13,083 bases of DNA from an uncultured Eubacterium sp. (GCA_910584645.1 CAJUAU010000038.1:1-13083), one strand, 5' to 3'. Positions 1 to 7,260 are shown, numbered from the stretch's first letter. Numbers and translations: made by a program. The notes: generated from the letters alone by a model not told the origin.

Positions 1-2243
1 GGGCTTGGGACTGCTACAGAAGATTTATCCAGATGTACTCCGACGTTGTTATGGAAGTTGGAAAGAAATATTTTGAAGAACTGATTGACAAAATGAAAGA
101 AGACCGCGGCGTACAGCAGGACGTTGAGCTGACCGCAGATGATCTGAAGGAACTGGCAAATCAGTTCAAAGCTGAATATAAAGAAAAGATCGGCGCAGAC
201 TTCCCGGATGATCCGAAGGAGCAGCTGATGGGTGCTATCAAGGCCGTATTCCGTTCCTGGGACAACCCTCGTGCAAATGTATACCGCCGTGACAATGATA
301 TCCCGTATTCCTGGGGTACAGCTGTAAACGTACAGTCCATGGCATTTGGTAACATGGGTGATGACTGTGGTACAGGTGTTGCCTTTACCCGTGATCCAGC
401 TACCGGCGAGAAGAAACTTATGGGTGAGTTCCTGAAGAATGCCCAGGGTGAAGACGTGGTTGCTGGTGTTCGTACACCGATGCCGATCGCTCAGATGGAG
501 CAGGAATTCCCAGAGGCATTTGCTCAGTTTAAAGAGGTTTGCTCCACTCTGGAGAACCACTACAGAGATATGCAGGATATGGAGTTTACTGTTGAAAATA
601 AGAAGCTCTACATGCTGCAGACCCGTAACGGTAAGAGAACTGCCCAGGCCGCTCTTAAGATTGCATGTGACCTGGTAGATGAGGGAATGAGAACAGAAGA
701 AGAGGCAGTTGTGATGATCGATCCCCGTAATTTGGACACCCTTCTTCATCCACAGTTCGATGCCGCTGCACTGAAAGCTGCTACACCGATGGCAAAAGCA
801 CTTGGTGCTTCTCCGGGAGCTGCTTGTGGTAAAGTGGTATTTACTGCTGAGGATGCAGTAGAGTGGAATGCCCGTGGAGAAAAAGTTGTTCTTGTTCGTC
901 TTGAGACTTCTCCAGAAGATATCACTGGTATGAAAGCTTCCCAGGGTATCCTGACCGTCCGTGGTGGTATGACAAGCCATGCAGCCGTTGTTGCACGTGG
1001 TATGGGTACATGCTGTGTATCCGGCTGTGGTGACATCAACATGGACGAGGCAAACAAAAAATTCACTTTAAATGGTAAAGAGTTCAAAGAGGGAGATTCT
1101 ATCTCCATCGACGGCTCTACCGGAAATATTTATGATGGCATTATCCCAACAGTAGACGCTACCATTGCTGGTGAGTTTGGCCGTATCATGGATTGGGCTG
1201 ACAAATATCGTACCATGAAAGTACGTACCAACGCAGATACTCCTGCGGATGCAAAGAAAGCACGTGAGCTCGGTGCAGAGGGTATCGGACTTTGCCGTAC
1301 AGAGCATATGTTCTTCGAGGAAGACAGGATCGCTGCATTCCGTGAGATGATCTGTGCAGATACTGTAGAGGAAAGAGAAGCTGCTCTGGACAAGATCCTT
1401 CCTTATCAGCAGAGTGACTTTGAAGCTCTCTACGAGGCTCTTGAAGGAAATCCGGTTACCATCCGTTTTCTGGATCCGCCTCTTCATGAGTTCGTTCCGA
1501 CAGAGGAAGCAGATATTAAGAAACTGGCGGATGCCCAGGGCAAATCCGTAGAGGATATCAAAGCGATCATCGCTTCCCTGCATGAGTTCAACCCAATGAT
1601 GGGACATCGTGGATGCCGTCTGGCTGTGACCTATCCGGAGATCGCAAAGATGCAGACAAAAGCTGTGATCCGTGCAGCGATCAACGTTCAGAAAGCACAT
1701 GCAGACTGGACCGTAAAACCGGAGATCATGATTCCGCTGATCGGCGATGTAAAAGAGCTTAAATATGTTAAGAAATTTGTTGTTGAGACCGCTGATGCTG
1801 AGATCGCAGCAGCTGGCAGCAGCTTGAAATATGAAGTAGGTACCATGATCGAGATTCCTCGTGCCGCACTTACTGCGGATGAGATCGCAAAAGAGGCTGA
1901 CTTCTTCTGCTTCGGTACTAACGACCTGACCCAGATGACATTCGGGTTCTCCCGTGATGACGCTGGTAAATTCCTGGATGCTTACTATGATGCTAAGATC
2001 TTTGAGAACGATCCATTTGCAAAACTTGACCAGACTGGTGTAGGCAAGCTTATGGAAACTTCCCTGAAGCTCGGCAAACCTGTAAACAGTGCCCTTCACT
2101 GCGGTATCTGTGGTGAACACGGTGGAGATCCATCTTCTGTAGAGTTCTGCAACAAGATTGGTCTTGACTATGTATCCTGTTCACCATTCCGTGTGCCGAT
2201 CGCAAGACTTGCGGCAGCACAGGCGGCGATTGCACAGAAGTGA
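1..2243 (+). CDS. ppdK: Pyruvate phosphate dikinase, 5'-truncated by window edge
   Basis: PPDK interconverts pyruvate, ATP and phosphate with PEP, AMP and pyrophosphate in cytosolic central carbon metabolism. The frame is open from base 3 (AWDCYRRFIQMYSDVV), so the ATG at 33 is internal. About 746 codons are present; the family is about 874 aa, so roughly 128 N-terminal residues of the ATP-grasp domain lie outside the window. In order one sees the nucleotide-binding stretch GTGVAFTRDP (about 370-400), the swivelling phosphohistidine motif GGMTSHAAVVARGMG with the catalytic His codon at 978-980, and the PEP/pyruvate TIM barrel with GTNDLTQMTFGFSRDD (about 1915-1962) and CGICGEHGG. The catalytic Cys codon is at 2109-2111. 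All key residues are intact. Many CGT arginine codons suggest high expression. It looks like the chromosomal flank of the accessory DNA that follows. Confidence 0.97.
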   Translation, partial: AWDCYRRFIQMYSDVVMEVGKKYFEELIDKMKEDRGVQQDVELTADDLKELANQFKAEYKEKIGADFPDDPKEQLMGAIKAVFRSWDNPRANVYRRDNDIPYSWGTAVNVQSMAFGNMGDDCGTGVAFTRDPATGEKKLMGEFLKNAQGEDVVAGVRTPMPIAQMEQEFPEAFAQFKEVCSTLENHYRDMQDMEFTVENKKLYMLQTRNGKRTAQAALKIACDLVDEGMRTEEEAVVMIDPRNLDTLLHPQFDAAALKAATPMAKALGASPGAACGKVVFTAEDAVEWNARGEKVVLVRLETSPEDITGMKASQGILTVRGGMTSHAAVVARGMGTCCVSGCGDINMDEANKKFTLNGKEFKEGDSISIDGSTGNIYDGIIPTVDATIAGEFGRIMDWADKYRTMKVRTNADTPADAKKARELGAEGIGLCRTEHMFFEEDRIAAFREMICADTVEEREAALDKILPYQQSDFEALYEALEGNPVTIRFLDPPLHEFVPTEEADIKKLADAQGKSVEDIKAIIASLHEFNPMMGHRGCRLAVTYPEIAKMQTKAVIRAAINVQKAHADWTVKPEIMIPLIGDVKELKYVKKFVVETADAEIAAAGSSLKYEVGTMIEIPRAALTADEIAKEADFFCFGTNDLTQMTFGFSRDDAGKFLDAYYDAKIFENDPFAKLDQTGVGKLMETSLKLGKPVNSALHCGICGEHGGDPSSVEFCNKIGLDYVSCSPFRVPIARLAAAQAAIAQK

Positions 2244-2316
2244 GCAATTGGAAAAGTCTGAATTTATAGGGCTTTGAGGAATGTCTGATTTCCTGAAGCT
2301 GATATAAGAATGTATA

Positions 2317-2366
2317 AAACCCAGTCCATTCAGGGGGCAATCTCCGGATGGGCTGGGTTTGTTTTT
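2317..2366 (+). terminator. Rho-independent terminator after ppdK, probably bidirectional
   Basis: A 15-bp stem pairs AAACCCAGTCCATTC (2317-2331) with GGATGGGCTGGGTTT (2346-2360), with two G-U wobbles, and is followed by GTTTTT. On the minus strand the same stem is followed by TTTTATA, and the methyltransferase gene ends 21 bases away at 2387. It can therefore close both convergent genes. Confidence 0.88.
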
Positions 2367-2386
2367 CCCAGATTATGGAAAGATTT

Positions 2387-3790
2387 TCATTCTCCCTGCC
2401 AAGGCTGACCAGTGTCGTAGTGATAACAGCCTGTGAAAGGGAAGTTTGTTATGACACGTTCGATGGCGACTCCACTTTTGTTAAAGGGGTAATCCCGAAA
2501 ATAAAGCCCATGTTTCAAAAAGGAACTGTCAATAATGTGTTTGATATGTAAATCATTAATTCCATAGGCATTTTTGTGAGAGTTGATTTTTTGATGTTTT
2601 CTTGTTATTCTGCAACAGAAAATAAAGTTTCCATTGAAATTAATTGTAGTCTTTGCGATATTCTCAAAATCTTTCATTGAGAAATCTTTTTCATATCCTT
2701 TTGTTTCAGGGTATGGTGGGTCAACGAAAAGGAGGTGATTTTTTCTGCTATGCTTTTTTATGGTAGTTGAGGCATCTTCGTTATGTACAATAACCTTTTT
2801 TCCAGAGCGATAAGAGTTCCAGAGAGAGTCCAGATATTTTATATATTTTTGTACAGCACCCTCATTGCCCTCAAGGATATTATTTGGGTTCAATCCTCCC
2901 CTAGATTTGTTGCAGTAGTTGATAAAAAGGTATCTGGCGGCAACATCAGGAAGAATCTCATCCGTCGAATAATCTTTATATTTTTCGATAACTTTATTTG
3001 CCTCATCATAGGTTGCCCGGTCAGGTCTCAGGGAAAGGCAGGCGGCTTTCAGGGCATCTGATGCATGGAAAAATGCCCGAAGGTAGTTTGCTTTATGCCA
3101 ATAAATATCATTCGTGATAATGCGCTTGAAACGTTTTTGTTTGCAGGCTTCTAAAGTGACGATCCCACTTCCCATGCAAGACTCCACAAAAGTATCTACA
3201 GAATTAGGAAGTGCCTGTATGATTTCCTCAAAATTATCCAAAAACCATTTTTTATTTCCAAGAACTTTCAGACCAGTATCCGAGGGGGTCTTGGACGTGG
3301 GGGCAGGCGTATGTCGGCTGGGAGCGGTATGAGCCGGGATCGTTGATAATTCGAGAATGCAATTATAATAATCGGTGGCATTAGCATTAACCTGTGAGAT
3401 GTTATCTTGCTGTCGTATGGCATGATGAAGCAGGAGAAGCCAGAAAAATCCTTCGGTCAGCGTTTCTTCACCCGACAATGTATGGATAGTGGTTATTTGA
3501 TCCTCTCCCAGATGCAGGCTTACTTTCCGAGACTTTATTCTGTCAGACGGGGCGGGGAAAAGCAGGGTAAAAAGTTCGTCAAGATATTTCTTGTTCTGCC
3601 AGAAATTCTTTTCTCCTTTTTTGGTTTTTATCCCGTATAATTTAAATAATTTGCGTAAGTCAGAGTCGTCCAGATACTCTGGTCTGATCTCCAGAACCGC
3701 CTTTTTCATCTCACAGCCGTATCCTCCATACGCATTTGCAAGCCCTCTTTTGATATTTACTGATGTTTTCCGGCTAATTTTCTTATTCAT
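2387..3790 (-). CDS. D12-class N6-adenine DNA methyltransferase with long N-terminal extension
   Basis: Predicted to transfer methyl from S-adenosylmethionine to N6 of adenine in a specific DNA site. I chose the start at 3790 (467 aa) because AGGAG (3798-3802) lies 7 nt from it but only 1 nt from the ATG at 3796. Residues about 1-150 are not a domain I recognise. A Thr/Pro/Ser-rich linker follows (about 150-174). From about 179 the Dam-like order appears: a basic GNKKWFLDNF stretch (motif X-like), VESCMGSGIVTLEA (motif I, SAM-binding, about 201-214), IITNDI, NYCNKSRGGLNPNN, and catalytic DPPYP (motif IV, about 357-361). It is convergent with ppdK. No restriction endonuclease gene is recognisable nearby, so it may be an orphan methyltransferase, a defence remnant or a modification/anti-restriction gene of mobile DNA. 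The methylase assignment is firm; target and partner are unknown. Confidence 0.9.
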   Translation of the reverse strand: MNKKISRKTSVNIKRGLANAYGGYGCEMKKAVLEIRPEYLDDSDLRKLFKLYGIKTKKGEKNFWQNKKYLDELFTLLFPAPSDRIKSRKVSLHLGEDQITTIHTLSGEETLTEGFFWLLLLHHAIRQQDNISQVNANATDYYNCILELSTIPAHTAPSRHTPAPTSKTPSDTGLKVLGNKKWFLDNFEEIIQALPNSVDTFVESCMGSGIVTLEACKQKRFKRIITNDIYWHKANYLRAFFHASDALKAACLSLRPDRATYDEANKVIEKYKDYSTDEILPDVAARYLFINYCNKSRGGLNPNNILEGNEGAVQKYIKYLDSLWNSYRSGKKVIVHNEDASTTIKKHSRKNHLLFVDPPYPETKGYEKDFSMKDFENIAKTTINFNGNFIFCCRITRKHQKINSHKNAYGINDLHIKHIIDSSFLKHGLYFRDYPFNKSGVAIERVITNFPFTGCYHYDTGQPWQGE

Positions 3791-3801
3791 AGTCATTCTC
3801 C

Positions 3802-3893
3802 TTTCAATTGTGGCAGATTGCCGTTTTTTGTTTCAAAATTTGATGTTTGTTATATTTGATCTCAGTTGCAGTCTCGCAACGTACAATTGAAAC
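3802..3893. promoter_or_regulatory. Symmetric inverted repeat upstream of the methyltransferase gene
   Basis: TTTCAATTGT (3802-3811) is repeated in inverted orientation as ACAATTGAAA (3883-3892). Read outward on each strand, both copies give ACAATTGAAA followed by GGAG, so both divergent transcripts would carry the same leader just before a Shine-Dalgarno-like sequence. Between them is a small dyad, GTTGC-AGTCTC-GCAAC (3865-3880). This is a plausible operator or autoregulatory region for the methyltransferase gene. No good -10/-35 pair could be assigned. Confidence 0.4.
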
Positions 3894-3910
3894 GGAGGTG
3901 CAAAAAAGAG

Positions 3911-4150
3911 GTGCAAAAAGACCACATCAAAATTTTTGATATGGTCTATAAACGATATCGCTGTGTAATCTCTCTCACAACATGTAAGATAATATTGCAC
4001 GGTTGTAGTGCCAGAGGTGATTTTAACGTTGCCTCAGCATACAAAAAAATATCTCTTGGTATGAAAATCAGCCTTAGGGGTAATTTTTTGATAATGCATC
4101 ATGCTATGTTTTCATACTGTGTAAAATTAATATCCACGTGGGTTATTTAA
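3911..4150 (+). CDS. Doubtful small ORF divergent from the methyltransferase gene
   Basis: An open frame of 79 codons starts at GTG (3911), 12 nt after GGAGGTG (3894-3900); an in-frame ATG lies at 3941. The product is basic, without any motif or domain I recognise. The case for it is the ribosome-binding-like site and the leader sequence it shares with the methyltransferase gene. Against it, a near-perfect palindrome covers its first codons, codon use is unremarkable, and the frame runs into a repeat region. It may be non-coding. Confidence 0.2.
   Translation: MQKDHIKIFDMVYKRYRCVISLTTCKIILHGCSARGDFNVASAYKKISLGMKISLRGNFLIMHHAMFSYCVKLISTWVI
3919..3947. repeat. 29-bp near-perfect palindrome
   Basis: AGACCACATCAAAA (3919-3932) pairs with TTTTGATATGGTCT (3934-3947) around a single central T, with one mismatch (C3925/A3941). 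The centre is A/T-rich and the outer arms are AGACCA/TGGTCT. It could be a protein-binding dyad, a terminator-like hairpin without a U-tract, or a recombination site. The sequence alone does not decide. Confidence 0.6.
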
Positions 4151-4260
4151 AGAAAAAAAGTAGTATAGAAGATGACAATTTTCAATAAAAAGGTAGTATA
4201 GAAAAGAGAGATATTTCCGTAAAAAGTAGTATGAAAATGCCTTTATTTCGATAAAAAATG
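4151..4260 (+). repeat. Three 33-bp phased direct repeats plus a degenerate fourth
   Basis: The core GTAGTAT, preceded by an A-run and usually followed by AGAA or GAAAA, starts at 4160, 4193 and 4226, exactly 33 bp apart. A weaker fourth unit (AAAAAATGGTTACGG) falls in register from 4250. Outside the core the units diverge. Exact spacing near three helical turns places the cores on one face of the DNA, as in iterons, integrase arm sites or partition sites. No replication, partition or integrase gene is visible next to it. The whole 3797-4532 stretch holds no convincing gene. Confidence 0.7.
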
Positions 4261-4360
4261 GTTACGGTTCTGCTGAAAACACGCCAGTAAAAATAGATTT
4301 CCAATCCATGTGGCGAGTTTGGCTATATTTTTTTCATACCCCCGTATCCCCCTCAAACAT

Positions 4361-4391
4361 TGGCTGGAGCACGTTCTCCAGCCATTTTTTT
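4361..4391 (+). terminator. Strong rho-independent terminator in the 3.8-4.5 kb gap
   Basis: A perfect 9-bp stem TGGCTGGAG/CTCCAGCCA (4361-4369/4376-4384) with loop CACGTT is followed by seven T residues. No gene ends just before it. It either ends a transcript from the repeat region or insulates the operon promoter at 4413. It also argues against extending the following gene upstream. Confidence 0.85.
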
Positions 4392-4412
4392 AACAAAAAA
4401 CAAAAAATTAAC

Positions 4413-4441
4413 TTGACTTTTCTTCCCGGCAGAGTGATAGA
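4413..4441 (+). promoter_or_regulatory. Candidate sigma-A promoter of the 4.5-7.5 kb operon
   Basis: TTGACT (4413-4418) matches the -35 consensus in five of six positions. GATAGA (4436-4441) follows after 17 bp as a weaker -10. It sits directly after the terminator and about 90 bp before the first start codon at 4533. Confidence 0.45.
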
Positions 4442-4445
4442 TAGC

Positions 4446-4497
4446 ATACGGAAAAGCTGTTCTGCCGTATATCTGGCAGAACACAGCATTCCCGTAT
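4446..4497 (+). promoter_or_regulatory. Two-tier hairpin in the operon leader
   Basis: An outer stem ATACGG/CCGTAT (4446-4451/4492-4497) encloses an inner stem GCTGTTCTGCC/GGCAGAACACAGC (4456-4466/4475-4487, two-base bulge, loop GTATATCT). It starts about where transcription from the promoter at 4413 would begin and ends 21 bases before AGGAGG. It can act as a 5' mRNA-stabilising structure or, as the dyad TTCTGCC-N8-GGCAGAA, as an operator. There is no U-tract, so it is not a terminator. Confidence 0.55.
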
Positions 4498-4532
4498 CAA
4501 AACAACCAAACAAAGAAAAGGAGGAATTGCAT

Positions 4533-4982
4533 ATGGTGAGGATTCTAACACCCAGGGCAGAACTGCAGGAGGTAATGCAGGATATCCACTGCATCAAGGA
4601 GAAAACAGTAGATTTTGCCGAAGGGAAAAAGAGGGTAGTGATAAAGGCGAAACAAATGGATGCCGAGGTGACTGGTATCATGGCAGTGTCGGGCTTGGTA
4701 CACATGATATGGGGCAACCTCAGTGCCGCCAGAGTGAGGGAGATTCTTGATACGATGGCAGAAAAAGGTTTTTACAATTTTCTGTCAGAAGGATTTGCCG
4801 TAGTTGACAGCCCAGCCGAGATTGCGGCGTTAAACGGCAGACCATATTTTCTGGCGCAGAAGCGGGATTTCCGCTTAGGAGTGGGAATGCAGGGGGGTAT
4901 GAGTGGGAACTTGTTTTCTCTGGCAAACCGCTGTGAGGATGAGGATGACTTTTTCCTGATTGAAGACGATGAGGAAGACTGA
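4533..4982 (+). CDS. Hypothetical 149-aa protein with acidic C-terminus, first gene of operon
   Basis: I do not recognise the family. The start at 4533 has AGGAGG (4519-4524) 8 nt upstream; the frame is open further back, but a terminator and promoter lie there. The protein begins MVRILTPRAELQEV. It has a basic segment (GKKRVVIKAK, about 31-40), a hydrophobic, probably buried helix (TGIMAVSGLVHMIW, about 47-60), then a helical region. It ends in a strongly acidic tail (about 134-149, EDEDDFFLIEDDEED). No signal peptide is evident, so it is probably cytosolic. The DUF262 gene follows after 14 bases, so the two are probably co-expressed and may act together. The run GGGGGGTAT at 4892-4900 is the first member of the dense GGGGTA series. 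Confidence 0.75.
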   Translation: MVRILTPRAELQEVMQDIHCIKEKTVDFAEGKKRVVIKAKQMDAEVTGIMAVSGLVHMIWGNLSAARVREILDTMAEKGFYNFLSEGFAVVDSPAEIAALNGRPYFLAQKRDFRLGVGMQGGMSGNLFSLANRCEDEDDFFLIEDDEED

Positions 4983-4996
4983 CTGGGGGTGTATGG

Positions 4997-6160
4997 ATGC
5001 AGAAAAGTACACTGCCTACCGGCACGAGAACACTAAAGAAGTGGTATGAGAAAGGCAGTCTGACATTTGATAATCCAGTCCAGCGTTCCGGCTCCCAGTG
5101 GAGTCTGATACAGCGCAGTCTGCTGATTCATTCCATGCTGGCTGGCTATCCCATACCGCCATTATATCTTCTGAAGTCCAAGGAAGGTCAGAACACCATC
5201 TACGATGCCTTAGACGGCAAGCAGAGGATGACAGGTGTTTTCGATTTCATTGAAGGAGGCTATGCCCTCCACGGGGGTACGCCGGAAGTAGAACTGGATG
5301 GTGTCATATATGAACTGGCAAATGCGGGATTTGAGGAATTGAGTGAAGAATGCAAAGATGAGATACTCGGCTACCGCTTCAGTATCTTTTGTCTGGAGGA
5401 AGCCACGGACGAAGAGGTCGAGGAGATATTCAAAAGGCTCAACAACAGCACGCCGTTATCCCCGATCCAGAAGTGCAGGAGTGTGCTGGGGGTAGAATTA
5501 TCCGCATGGGCGAAAGAGGTATGCCGGAAAGATTTCTTCCAGCATGCCATATCCCTCACGGTAGCCCAGTTGCGCCGTGAGTCAGATTTGGAGGTACTGC
5601 TCCAGACCATGCTCCTGCTGGACGCCCGGCATGAGGGGTATGACTATAAGGCAATCAGCTCCAGAGAGGTGACAAAGTACTGCGGACATATCCGTGGAAA
5701 CTACAATGCGGATAAACGGGAAATGATGGAGGAGATTGCGGATTATCTGGGCAGGGCATTCCCGGAGAAGCACAAATTCCTCAAAAAATCCAACGTCCCG
5801 ATGGTAATGGTATTGTCAAAGATTGCGCTGGAGCATGGCATCACACCAGCGCAGTTTAAGGAGTTCCTTGATGAGTTTTGTGAAGCAAGGTGTCCTGCCT
5901 ACACGATGAACACGGGTACTGGCAATGTAAAGAGAGCCAAGACAGAGGGGAGGCTGACGGCGCTCCTTGATATCTTTGCCTGCCGGTTTGGTCTTGGCAC
6001 TGACGTGAGCATCCTGAGTACAGAGACTGGCGCAGAAACTGCCGGGAATGAGGCATCGGTACCGGCAGGGGGAGAAGCGTCCGGCGAAGGTCTGGAAGAG
6101 GAAATAGACCCGGGAAAACCAGAGGAAGCTGAGGATAAGGAGGTGTCCTCGTCATGCTGA
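4997..6160 (+). CDS. DUF262 / ParB-Srx-fold domain protein
   Basis: A 387-aa protein with the DUF262 (GmrSD N-terminal-like) signature: NPVQRSGSQWSLIQRSLLIHSMLAGYPIPP in two halves (about 26-40 and 41-55), the nucleotide-site motif DGKQR (73-77), and the helical motif FKRLNNSTPLSPIQK (about 145-159). In this superfamily DGxxR-type motifs bind or hydrolyse nucleotides; members occur in type IV restriction (GmrS/BrxU-like) and other phage defence genes. No HNH-type GmrD nuclease (DUF1524) is visible: the C-terminal half is mostly helical, ending in an acidic, low-complexity tail (about 345-387). It is therefore a solo DUF262 protein. ATG 4997 is preceded only by a G-rich run (GGGGGTG, 4984-4990). 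The stop overlaps the next start in ATGCTGA, implying translational coupling. The biochemical role is not established by the sequence. Confidence 0.85.
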   Translation: MQKSTLPTGTRTLKKWYEKGSLTFDNPVQRSGSQWSLIQRSLLIHSMLAGYPIPPLYLLKSKEGQNTIYDALDGKQRMTGVFDFIEGGYALHGGTPEVELDGVIYELANAGFEELSEECKDEILGYRFSIFCLEEATDEEVEEIFKRLNNSTPLSPIQKCRSVLGVELSAWAKEVCRKDFFQHAISLTVAQLRRESDLEVLLQTMLLLDARHEGYDYKAISSREVTKYCGHIRGNYNADKREMMEEIADYLGRAFPEKHKFLKKSNVPMVMVLSKIALEHGITPAQFKEFLDEFCEARCPAYTMNTGTGNVKRAKTEGRLTALLDIFACRFGLGTDVSILSTETGAETAGNEASVPAGGEASGEGLEEEIDPGKPEEAEDKEVSSSC

Positions 6161-6408
6161 ACATCCAGTCCATAACCGTGACGCCTTACGTCCTGTGCGA
6201 GGTACATAGGGTCAGCGGCGGGTTTCAGCCCTCGGGATACCGCAGGATAGCAGAAGGAACAAGGGAAGAAATGGTGCAGATGCAGGAAGGGCTGGAGTTA
6301 GACACGGTAATCCTCCCGCCAGTGGAAAAAAAGGCGGATGGTACAGTGTTATTTGGGAGAAACCCAGCCGATACCGCTCTCTTCCTCCGGGGGTATTTGG
6401 GTATTTAA
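6154..6408 (+). CDS. Hypothetical 84-aa protein, coupled to the DUF262 gene
   Basis: The start overlaps the DUF262 stop by seven bases (ATGCTGA), with AAGGAGGT (6137-6144) 9 nt upstream, so translation is good. The small protein runs MLNIQSITVTPYVLCEV and on to an FLRGYLGI end. It has no signal peptide or membrane segment and no family I recognise. The beta-rich N-terminus and conserved-looking spacing suggest a compact cytosolic domain. Tight coupling suggests a stoichiometric partner of the DUF262 protein, which is inference. A GGGGTAT copy (6390) lies in its last codons. Confidence 0.7.
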   Translation: MLNIQSITVTPYVLCEVHRVSGGFQPSGYRRIAEGTREEMVQMQEGLELDTVILPPVEKKADGTVLFGRNPADTALFLRGYLGI

Positions 6409-6434
6409 ATTCAGAAATGACAGCACAGAAAAGT

Positions 6435-6461
6435 ACAGCATCCGAAATTTTCGGATGCTGT
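6435..6461 (+). terminator. Perfect 13-bp hairpin after the 84-aa gene
   Basis: ACAGCATCCGAAA (6435-6447) and TTTCGGATGCTGT (6449-6461) are exact inverted repeats 26 bases after a stop codon. They are followed by AAGGTTTTA, a poor U-tract, so it is a weak terminator or an operon-internal processing or stabilising hairpin. Confidence 0.5.
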
Positions 6462-6811
6462 AAGGTTTTACTGGCAAAGGTGAGATTACAATACAATAAT
6501 GAGCAGAAGAGACAATTCAAGGAAGAAGGGAAAGGAAAGACAGGAACCCCGTGATTTCGCATATACCCTCAGGTTCTGACAGCCGGGGTATCCGCAAAAG
6601 GGCGGGGGGCGGGGCATCCGGCACACGCCGCCGTATCTGCCCCACACAGCCATCCTGTTCCATTCCCGCCAAACACTCCACCTGCTGTATTTCGGCGGCA
6701 CACGGGTCGCACAGCGTGCCACACGGGGGGTATTCCGTCGCTCCGGCAGGGCTGGCGGGAAATTTCAGGGGTATCCGGCACTGAAAAAGTGTGGTGGAAG
6801 GGGGAATGACC
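6462..6811. other. GC-rich 350-base gap with no convincing gene
   Basis: The stretch lies between the 84-aa and 136-aa genes. On the plus strand there is a 26-codon ORF (6499-6579, start MSRRDNSRKKGK) and a 77-codon ORF from GTG 6551 to 6784 (Cys-rich, ICPTQPSCSIPAKHSTCCIS). On the minus strand a frame across 6517-6785 reads plausibly (EIQQVECLAGMEQDGCVGQI), but its upstream part is only the shadow of the next gene and it lacks a clear start. Two copies of GGGGTATCCG (6585, 6768) and one GGGGGGTATTCCG (6727) are present. It could be a decayed gene, a structured RNA or a repeat. Confidence 0.4.
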
Positions 6812-7219
6812 ATGCTGATGGAAAAAGGAGATTTCATAATCCGGGAGAAAAGTCTGAGAGACCTGTTTTGTGTGCTGTGTGCAGAGGATGTGCCAATGGA
6901 AAAGAAGGTACAGCAGCTCAGGAAATATGAAGACTGGCTGTTCCGGCGGGATATTGGGCAGATCAGGGAGGCGAAGCTGGCACTCTTGCGGGAACTGCTC
7001 TGGCTGATGTACGGAGACAGGCTGAAACTGCTGGAGGCGGCTATGAGAGACAGGGAGAGTCCTGCCGGGGAGGAGGTATCCGGCAGTTCGGCGGTACTGG
7101 TAAAGGCGGCACATTTTGCTCTCGGGGGTATCACGGAGGAGGAAGTTTCCGGCATCATGGAGATGATGTGGCTCATGAAGGCAGACGGTGTCGGGGCGCG
7201 GGAACTTCCCTTTTTATAA
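6812..7219 (+). CDS. Hypothetical 136-aa helical protein
   Basis: I place the start at ATG 6812 because the G-run AGGGGGA (6799-6805) is about 7 nt upstream. ATG 6806, ATG 6818 and GTG 6791 are in-frame alternatives. The protein is almost entirely predicted helix and rich in Leu, Glu, Arg and Met, e.g. SLRDLFCVLCAEDVPMEKK, AKLALLRELLWLMYGDRLKL and GIMEMMWLMKADGV. It has no signal peptide, no metal motif and no family I recognise. A GGGGGTAT copy at 7124-7131 encodes Gly-Gly-Ile. Genes on both sides run in the same direction, so it probably belongs to the DUF262 operon, although the 400-base gap before it leaves room for a second promoter. Confidence 0.65.
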   Translation: MLMEKGDFIIREKSLRDLFCVLCAEDVPMEKKVQQLRKYEDWLFRRDIGQIREAKLALLRELLWLMYGDRLKLLEAAMRDRESPAGEEVSGSSAVLVKAAHFALGGITEEEVSGIMEMMWLMKADGVGARELPFL

Positions 7220-7260
7220 TACAGGCGGGGGTACAGCATAATAATGAGGAGGATAAACAT

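Noticed and set aside
1068..2120. 350-codon open frame on the minus strand inside ppdK
   Set aside because: It is a shadow of the highly biased ppdK codons; it has no ribosome binding site and no protein-like motifs, while ppdK on the other strand is certain.
2348..2551. 67-codon plus-strand frame after ppdK
   Set aside because: It starts inside the terminator stem and lies opposite the 3' end of the methyltransferase gene.
4151..4260. Possible CRISPR array, from regular 33-bp spacing
   Set aside because: The conserved core is only about 15 bp, the spacing leaves no room for normal spacers, units are imperfect and no cas gene is present.
4261..4391. Possible tRNA-like or riboswitch structure (CGCCA/TGGCG pairing before the terminator)
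   Set aside because: Only a five-base stem is visible; no cloverleaf, acceptor end or known riboswitch core could be found.
4308..4532. Upstream extension of the 149-aa gene to the ATG at 4308
   Set aside because: The extension spans a strong terminator, a promoter and a hairpin; AGGAGG is placed correctly for ATG 4533.
6517..7260. 247-codon minus-strand frame across the 136-aa gene
   Set aside because: The larger part is Ser/Pro-rich shadow sequence opposite a gene with a ribosome binding site. Only the part over the gap (6517-6785) reads at all protein-like, and it lacks a start.
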